A stretch of DNA of 10,829 nucleotides from an uncultured Archangium sp. (GTDB lineage: Bacteria; Myxococcota; Myxococcia; Myxococcales; Myxococcaceae): contig CALNBU010000832.1 of the NCBI GenBank assembly GCA_937875615.1, forward strand, positions 1-10,829, in the 5' to 3' direction. A program made the translations under genes and the position numbers. Positions 5,810-10,829 of this stretch are shown piece after piece (the stretch's first letter is position 1; every line of letters begins with the position of its first letter). The notes beneath the pieces are model-generated. The model made no database searches and was not told the origin of the DNA. It saw nothing but the letters and a program-made list of their open reading frames with translations.

Positions 5810-7528
5810 CTACCCGCGGGTCCGCGCCTCGAGCTCCAGCAGCGGGGTGTTCGCCACCACCACCGTCGAGCGCAGCGCCTCCACCGAGAAGTCCGCGGCG
5901 TCGAGCTGGCGCAGCAGCGCGCGGACCTCGTCGTGGGTCACCTGGCGCAACGGGGCCGAGGCCGCGGCGTGGGCCAGCGTCCGCAGCGCGTCGTCGTCGT
6001 CGCGCGCCACCGCCAGCCGGGGGAGCCACTCGGTCGCGTCCGAGCGCTCCAGCTCCGCGGGGGCGCGCTTGAGGGCCAGGCTGCCGGCGCCGAAGTCCTC
6101 CACCTCCACGCCCCAGCTCCGGAGGCGCTCGGCCTGCCCGAGGATCTGCGCCGCCGTCGGCGTCTCCAGCACCTTCGAGAACAGCCCTGCGCTCTCGCGG
6201 GCCAGCTCACCGCGCGCGAAGCGGGCCCGCAGCGCCTGCAGCACCACCCGCTCGTGCACCGCGCGCGGATCCAGCACCAGCAGCGAGCCGCCCTGCCCTT
6301 CACACACCCAGAAGCGTCGGCCCAGCTCGCCCAGAAAGCGGAGCGAGGCGAAGAAGCCCTCGGGCGGCGCCTGATTGAGGCCGGGGCGCGCGGTGCCGAA
6401 CGGGCCCGAGGCCTCCGCCACCGCGGGCGGCGCCAACGCGGCGCCGGGCTCGTCCTGCATCCGCGAGAGGAAGCGGTCCACCGCCAGCTCGTAGTGCGCG
6501 TGCACGCCCTCCACCGGAGCCTGCGCCTGCCGCCAGGGCGCCGCCTGGAGCGCGCGCGACACCGCGGCCAACAGCGCGTCCTGCACCATGCGCGGATCCG
6601 CGAAGCGCACCTCGAGCTTCTGAGGGTGCACGTTGACGTCCACCGACGCCGGGTCGACGTCGATGAAGAGCGCGCACACCGGCTGGCGCCCCGGCGGGGG
6701 GTTGTCCTGGAAGGCGCGCTGCACCGCCGAGTTGACGCCGCGGTCCCTCACGTAGCGACGGTTGACGAAGGTGTACATGGCCCGCGCGGTGGCCAGCGTG
6801 AACTCCGGCGAGGCGATGAAGCCGTGCACGTGAATGCCCAGTCGGCGCTCGTCGACCTCCAGCAGGTGCGGCTCCACCTCCGCGCCCAGCAGCGCCGCGA
6901 TGCGCTCCCTGGGTCGGGTGGGGGTCGCGGGGGCCGTGATCAGCCTCTTCTCTCCGTGCGAGAGCGAGAAGGCCACCTCCGGGTGCGCCAGCGCCAGTCG
7001 GGTGACGGCCTCCTCGCACTGGGTCAGCTCCGTCGACTCGCGCTTGAGGAACTTGCGCCGCGCGGGCACGTTGAAGAACAGATCGTTCACGTCGACCCGC
7101 GTGCCGCCCGGCGCCGGCGCGTCTTCCACCGTCGGCGCGCCGCCGCCCTCGATGTGCAGCCGCGAGCCCGAGACCTGGTCGGGCTCGCTGGTGGTGAGCG
7201 TGAAGCGCGAGACCGAGGCGATGGAGGGGATGGCCTCGCCGCGGAAGCCCTTGGTGAGGATGTTGAAGAGGCCGTCGGCGTCGACCAGCTTGCTGGTGGC
7301 GTGCCGGCCGAGGCTGGACACCGCGTCTTCGCGCGACATCCCGTGCCCGTCGTCGATGACCGAGATGGCGGTCTTCCCGCCCTCCGAGAGCAGCACCCGC
7401 ACGTGGGTGGCGCCGGCGTCGATGGCGTTCTCCGCCAGCTCCTTCACCACGCTCGCCGGGCGCTCCACCACCTCGCCGGCGGCGATCTGGTTGATGAGAT
7501 CTTCGCTCAGGACGCGAATTCGACCCAT
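5810..7528 (-). CDS. mutL: DNA mismatch repair protein MutL
   Basis: MutL links mismatch recognition by MutS to strand incision. The N-terminal GHKL ATPase is intact: IAAGEVVERPASVVKELAENAIDAGA (15-40, catalytic E30, Mg-binding N34), D59-DGHGM, RHATSK (75-80) and GFRGEAIPSI (94-103). The transducer domain (about 210-330) ends with VNVHPQKLEVRF (298-309), whose K304 is the ATP-contacting lysine. A short linker (about 330-390) leads to a dimerisation domain (392-565). There the usual endonuclease motif DQHA(x)2E(x)4E reads DPRAVHERVVLQ (420-431), losing Q, H and the last E, and no CPHGRP zinc motif is found near the C-terminus. At 572 aa it is slightly short. The start ATG 7528 gives the standard N-terminus (MGRIRVLSEDLINQ), but no SD is visible. 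It is divergent from moxR by 39 bp. Confidence 0.95.
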   Translation of the reverse strand: MGRIRVLSEDLINQIAAGEVVERPASVVKELAENAIDAGATHVRVLLSEGGKTAISVIDDGHGMSREDAVSSLGRHATSKLVDADGLFNILTKGFRGEAIPSIASVSRFTLTTSEPDQVSGSRLHIEGGGAPTVEDAPAPGGTRVDVNDLFFNVPARRKFLKRESTELTQCEEAVTRLALAHPEVAFSLSHGEKRLITAPATPTRPRERIAALLGAEVEPHLLEVDERRLGIHVHGFIASPEFTLATARAMYTFVNRRYVRDRGVNSAVQRAFQDNPPPGRQPVCALFIDVDPASVDVNVHPQKLEVRFADPRMVQDALLAAVSRALQAAPWRQAQAPVEGVHAHYELAVDRFLSRMQDEPGAALAPPAVAEASGPFGTARPGLNQAPPEGFFASLRFLGELGRRFWVCEGQGGSLLVLDPRAVHERVVLQALRARFARGELARESAGLFSKVLETPTAAQILGQAERLRSWGVEVEDFGAGSLALKRAPAELERSDATEWLPRLAVARDDDDALRTLAHAAASAPLRQVTHDEVRALLRQLDAADFSVEALRSTVVVANTPLLELEARTRG

Positions 7529-7567
7529 GGACGAGGGCTGCCCATTACACTGAGTCGCGTACACACG
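7529..7567. promoter_or_regulatory. 39-bp divergent region between mutL and moxR
   Basis: The two start codons are only 39 bp apart and neither has a recognisable SD. TACACT (7546-7551) could serve as a -10 for moxR, giving a leader of about 10 nt, but no matching -35 is present. Both promoters must overlap each other or reach into the opposite gene, or the transcripts are nearly leaderless. Confidence 0.4.
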
Positions 7568-8590
7568 ATGTCACAAACACCTCGGGACCTTCTGGAGACC
7601 CTGCAGCGACACCTGAGCCAGCTGGTGCTGGGCAAGGACGCGCAGGTCAAGCTGGCGCTCACCTGCCTCGTGGCCCGCGGGCACCTGCTGCTGGAGGACG
7701 TGCCCGGCGTGGGGAAGACCACGCTGGCGGAGGGCCTGGCGCGCAGCTTCTCGCTGAGCTTCTCCCGCGTGCAGTTCACCGCGGATCTGCTGCCCAGCGA
7801 CATCCTCGGGGCGCAGGTCTTCCTGCAGACGAAGGGCGAGTTCGAGTTCCGCCGGGGCCCCATCTTCCACCAGCTGGTGCTGGCCGACGAGCTCAACCGC
7901 GCCCCGCCGCGCACCCAGTCCGCCCTGCTCGAGGCGATGGCCCAGGGCCAGGTGAGCCTCGACGGCGTCACCCACGCGCTGCCCCGCCCCTTCGCGGTCA
8001 TCGCCACCCAGAACCCGCTCGACCTCAGCGGCACCTACCCGCTGCCCGACTCCCAGCTCGATCGCTTCCTGCTGCGGCTCTCGCTGGGTCATCTCCCTCC
8101 CGAGGTTGAAACGGAGCTGCTGGTCAGCCGCCGCGAAGATCCGCTGCTGAGCTTCAAGCCGGTGGCCGACGCCGCCACCCTCACCCGACTCCAGCAGGCG
8201 GCCGACGCGGTGACGTTGCCGCGCGAGGTGGCCGAGTACGCGGTGCGCGTGGCCACCGCCACCCGCGAACACCCGGAGGTCGAGCGCGGCGTGTCGACCC
8301 GCGCGGTGCTCTCGCTCACCGCCGCCGCTCGCGCCCTGGCGCTGTGGGAGGGCCGCGCCTTCGTCACCCCCGGAGATCTGCGGGAGATCGCCGTGCCCGC
8401 GCTGGCCCACCGGCTGCTGCTCAAGACCTCGGCGCAGGGCGCCTTCGCCCGCGACGAGGCCGCTCACCTGGTGACCGAGCTGCTCCGCCGCTGGCTACGA
8501 CCGGGGCTCGCCCGAAGAAGCAGAAGAAGTCGGCCGACTGGCGCCGCTCGCTCAAGGTCACCCCCGTGGGCCGGGTCTACCTGGTGCTGA
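7568..8590 (+). CDS. MoxR-family AAA+ ATPase, with read-through C-terminal tail
   Basis: MoxR ATPases are thought to act as chaperones that assemble or activate partner proteins, typically beside DUF58 and von Willebrand or transglutaminase genes. Visible motifs are Walker A VPGVGKTT (45-52), Walker B LVLADE (103-108), sensor 1 ATQNP (146-150), the DRF arginine (R166) and the C-terminal lid with GVSTRA (R245, sensor 2). Residues 1-309 cover the whole expected domain and end ELLRRW. The frame then runs 30 further residues (from RPGLARRSRR, Arg/Ser/Pro-rich) that are simply DUF58 coding sequence read in another frame. A T instead of C at 8498 would give TGA at 8498-8500, a 310-aa protein, and an ATG for DUF58. 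The start is ATG 7568; the family N-terminus fits but there is no clear SD. Confidence 0.9.
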   Translation: MSQTPRDLLETLQRHLSQLVLGKDAQVKLALTCLVARGHLLLEDVPGVGKTTLAEGLARSFSLSFSRVQFTADLLPSDILGAQVFLQTKGEFEFRRGPIFHQLVLADELNRAPPRTQSALLEAMAQGQVSLDGVTHALPRPFAVIATQNPLDLSGTYPLPDSQLDRFLLRLSLGHLPPEVETELLVSRREDPLLSFKPVADAATLTRLQQAADAVTLPREVAEYAVRVATATREHPEVERGVSTRAVLSLTAAARALALWEGRAFVTPGDLREIAVPALAHRLLLKTSAQGAFARDEAAHLVTELLRRWLRPGLARRSRRSRPTGAARSRSPPWAGSTWC

Positions 8591-9389
8591 CGGTGGGCAT
8601 CGGCGTCGGCGCGCTCAACACCGGCAACAACCTGCTCTACCTGGTGCTGGGCTTCATGCTCGCCCTCATCGTGCTCTCGGGCGTGCTGTCGGAGCGCGTG
8701 GTGAAGGACCTGCGGGTGCGGCGCCTGCTCCCCGACGGCGTGTGGGCCACCGAGCCCTTCGCGCTGCGAACGGGGCAGACCGTGACGCTGACCATGCATG
8801 GGTGCCGACGGTGACGGCGGGGACGCCCTGGGTGGCCCGCGCCGACATGACCGCGCCGCGCCGGGGCCCGCTGACGCTGCGCCGAATCCGCGTCACCACC
8901 AGCTTCCCCTTCGGCCTCTTCGAGAAGTCGCGCACCTTCGACGTCGAAGACGCGCTGCTGGTGTGGCCGCGCCGGGGCTTCACCTGCGAGCCGCCGCGCG
9001 CCGACCCCGGGCTCCAGACCGGCGAGCAGGGCACGCCGCACCACCGCCACGGCGCGGGTGATCTGCACGGGCTCCGGGAGCTGGGTGAGCGCGAGGACGC
9101 CCGCGGCGTGCACTGGAAGAAGTCGGCCGCGCTGGGAAAGCTGATCAAGGTCGAGCGCGAGCGCGACGACCGCCACCAATACACCCTCCACGTGGAGGCC
9201 GCCGCTGGCGAGGCGCTGGAGCGCGCCTGCGAAGAGACCGCGGCCCTCACCCACCAGCTCCTGAGCGCCGGCCACGACGTGGGGCTGGTCGCCGGGCACC
9301 ATCGGCTCCGACCCGCCTCCGGCCCCGGCCATGAGCGCCGCGTCCTCTCGGCGCTGGCCATGCTGGGCTTCGAGGCGCCGCGCTCATGA
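8497..9389 (+). pseudogene. DUF58 protein gene, apparently broken (no start codon, frameshift)
   Basis: DUF58 proteins are membrane-anchored partners of MoxR ATPases, of uncertain role. The first part (8497-8801, one frame) shows the usual basic start (ARPKKQKKSADWRRSLK), two membrane segments (about residues 26-40 and 45-63, GNNLLYLVLGFMLALIVLSG) and then VRRLLP...LRTGQTVTLTM. The frame then closes at TGA 8812-8814. The rest continues in a different frame from about 8802 to TGA 9389 with PRRGPLTLRRIRV, FPFGLFEKSR and the DUF58 core GDLHGLREL...ARGVHWKKSA. Some 25-45 residues normally between these parts seem absent, so a deletion of 3n+1 bases is likelier than a one-base slip. The expected start codon reads ACG (8497-8499). 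Either the gene is decaying or there are sequence errors. ACG initiation would not repair the frameshift. Confidence 0.8.
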
Positions 9390-10829
9390 ACCTCGAGCGA
9401 CGCCGCGCCCTGCGACTGCGCCTGCGGGATCTCGCCGCGCTGTCTTCCTTCATCGCCGTGGCGGGCTCGGGCTCGCTGCCCCTGCCGGTGATGGTGCTCT
9501 TCTCGGGCTGCTTCCTGTTGAGCGTGCTGGGCAGGCGCCCGCTCACCGGGCAGCCCTTCTGGTCGGTGGTGGTGCTGCTCGGCACCGCCGCGGTGCTCTT
9601 CGGGCTGGTGTTCCGCGGCGCGATGGACCTGGTGGTGGCCGCCGTGGCCTTCGCCACCCTGGTCACCGGCCACCGGCTCATCTCCGAGCCCTCGCGCGCC
9701 ACCAACCAGCAGGTGCTGCTGGTCTCGCTGTTGCTCATCGCCGGCGCCGCCGCGCTCTCTGGCGACATCTGGTACGCGCTGTGTCTGCTGGCCTTCGGGA
9801 CCTTCGGCTGCCTGACGCTCGGCCTCACCGTCATCGAGGGCCCCGAGGAGCGCGATGAGGCCCTGCCGCTCTCGCCGGTGCTGCGGCAGGTGAGCCTCGG
9901 CGTGACGGTGGCGCTGCTGGGCGGCGTCGCCTTCTTCGTGCTCTTCCCCCGGCTCTCCTGGAACGTCGCCTCGCGAAACCAGGGGCCGGGGCTGGTCGGC
10001 GGAACCACGGGGATGACCGACCGCGTGCGGCTGGGTGGCGGCGGCGACATCAAGACCAGCGCCCGCATCGTGCTGCGCGCGAAGCTCGAGCCCGCCCCGC
10101 GCGCCACGCGCCTCGACCGCTACTGGGTGGGCCGGCACTTCGACGTCTTCGATGGCCGGGAGTGGCGGGGCAGCGGCACCGACAAGCCGCCCGCGCCGCG
10201 GGTGATGCTGGGCGAAGGTGGCACACGCAACCTCGTGCAGCGCATCGAGCTGCTGCCGGGCTACGCCTCGCGCACCCTGGTGGGGCTCTCGTCGCCGGTG
10301 ATGTTCGGCCCGGCCTTCGCCATCACCACCGGGGTCCCCCGCCCGGCCCAGTTGGTGGAGTCCGAGTACGAAGAGGTGCACCTGGCCTCCGAGGGAAACG
10401 CCTTCACCTACACCGTCATCAGCCGCGAAGACTTTGGCGGCGAGCCGGAGACGCCGGAGCGGCTGGCCGCCATGCGATCTCTCCCGGAGCGCGTCGACCC
10501 ACGCGTGCTGCAGCTCGCAGCGCAGCTCGCCGGCGGCGAGACCGAGCCGCGGAGGGTCGCCGGCGCCATGGAGCGCTGGCTGCGCAGCAACCTCCAGTAC
10601 TCGCTGGAGCTCTCCGACGCGGACGATCCGCTCGCCGACTTCCTCTTCTCTCGCAAGGCTGGCCACTGCGAGCACTTCGCCACCGCGCTGGCGGTGCTGC
10701 TGCGGGCGCGCGGCGTCCCGGCGCGGGTGGTGGGCGGCTTCTACGGCGGAGAGCTGATCGGAAACTGGTACGTGGTGCGGGCGGGCGACGCCCACGCCTG
10801 GGTCGAGGTGTACAGCCCGGAGAGCGGCT
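9386..10829 (+). CDS. TgpA-like membrane transglutaminase-family protein (runs off window)
   Basis: The visible 481 residues have a TgpA-like plan. Seven hydrophobic segments lie within about residues 17-188, the last being TVALLGGVAFFVLFPRL. A periplasmic beta-rich linker follows (about 195-400), then the transglutaminase/protease-like core: DPLADFLFSRKAGHCEHFAT with catalytic C428, LRARGVPARVVGGFYGGE (440-456) and AGDAHAWVEVY (467-476) with catalytic H470. The catalytic Asp and the usual C-terminal membrane segment and tail lie beyond the window. The ATG at 9386 overlaps the DUF58 stop by 4 bp (ATGA), so it is translated as part of the MoxR-DUF58 operon. TgpA family members are inner-membrane proteins needed for normal growth in some bacteria, with substrates poorly known. 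The frame is open throughout what is visible, so it is intact even though its upstream partner is not. Confidence 0.9.
   Translation, partial: MNLERRRALRLRLRDLAALSSFIAVAGSGSLPLPVMVLFSGCFLLSVLGRRPLTGQPFWSVVVLLGTAAVLFGLVFRGAMDLVVAAVAFATLVTGHRLISEPSRATNQQVLLVSLLLIAGAAALSGDIWYALCLLAFGTFGCLTLGLTVIEGPEERDEALPLSPVLRQVSLGVTVALLGGVAFFVLFPRLSWNVASRNQGPGLVGGTTGMTDRVRLGGGGDIKTSARIVLRAKLEPAPRATRLDRYWVGRHFDVFDGREWRGSGTDKPPAPRVMLGEGGTRNLVQRIELLPGYASRTLVGLSSPVMFGPAFAITTGVPRPAQLVESEYEEVHLASEGNAFTYTVISREDFGGEPETPERLAAMRSLPERVDPRVLQLAAQLAGGETEPRRVAGAMERWLRSNLQYSLELSDADDPLADFLFSRKAGHCEHFATALAVLLRARGVPARVVGGFYGGELIGNWYVVRAGDAHAWVEVYSPESG

Noticed and set aside
5699..7567. Long plus-strand open frame running into moxR, which would give a 963-aa protein
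   Set aside because: It is antisense to mutL over its whole length and has shadow-type composition. MoxR homology begins at ATG 7568.
8780..8815. Programmed ribosomal frameshift in DUF58
   Set aside because: I see no slippery heptamer at the junction, and a stretch of the expected domain is missing, which slippage does not explain.
8666..10795. 709-codon minus-strand open frame opposite DUF58 and the transglutaminase gene
   Set aside because: The plus strand carries clear DUF58 and transglutaminase motifs. The minus frame is His/Arg/Gln-rich shadow sequence.
1..10829. CRISPR array, insertion sequence or prophage
   Set aside because: No regularly spaced repeats, terminal inverted repeats, transposase, integrase or phage genes were seen on either strand.

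Overview
The window is GC-rich (about two-thirds G+C by eye). Its strong G/C third-position bias, gene content and protein style suggest a myxobacterium or close relative (Myxococcota). This placement is inferred from the style of the sequence, not from a marker gene. It reads as ordinary chromosome. I see no insertion sequence, phage, CRISPR array or integration junction.

Left edge (1-441): on the minus strand lie a complete tRNA-Thr(CGU), a perfect 14-bp hairpin, a 55-codon unknown gene and the first part of a helix-turn-helix regulator gene running off the edge. The two protein genes overlap by 4 bp. The hairpin hides the Shine-Dalgarno (SD) sequence of the small gene. Next, on the plus strand, is a Glu/Leu/Phe/Val-type (glutamate) dehydrogenase with an unusually long N-terminal region. 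It ends at a strong 19-bp hairpin, facing a small PilZ-domain gene (minus) that also has its SD in a hairpin. A secreted protein of unknown function (plus) is divergent from the PilZ gene.

Middle (3368-7528, minus): mutL lies upstream of a tight cluster of four unknown envelope-type genes. In order of transcription these encode a coiled-coil/proline-rich small protein, a signal-peptide beta-barrel-like protein, a membrane-anchored coiled-coil/TPR protein and a single-pass membrane protein. Two of the three junctions are 4-bp stop/start overlaps and the third is a 17-nt gap, so the four are probably one translationally coupled unit. The MutL C-terminus lacks the usual endonuclease and zinc motifs.

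Right (7568-10829, plus): a classic MoxR AAA+ ATPase / DUF58 / TgpA-like transglutaminase cluster, divergent from mutL with only 39 bp between start codons. The DUF58 gene looks broken. A single base, C at 8498, replaces the T that would give an ATGA overlap, so DUF58 has no start codon and moxR reads through into a 30-residue unrelated tail. About 300 bp later the DUF58 frame shifts and a piece of the expected domain is missing. Either the module is decaying or these are sequence errors, and this is the most informative thing to recheck. The transglutaminase gene is intact as far as the window shows and starts with a normal ATGA overlap.

I found no clear new system. The best candidates for novelty are the four-gene envelope cluster and the damaged MoxR-DUF58 junction.
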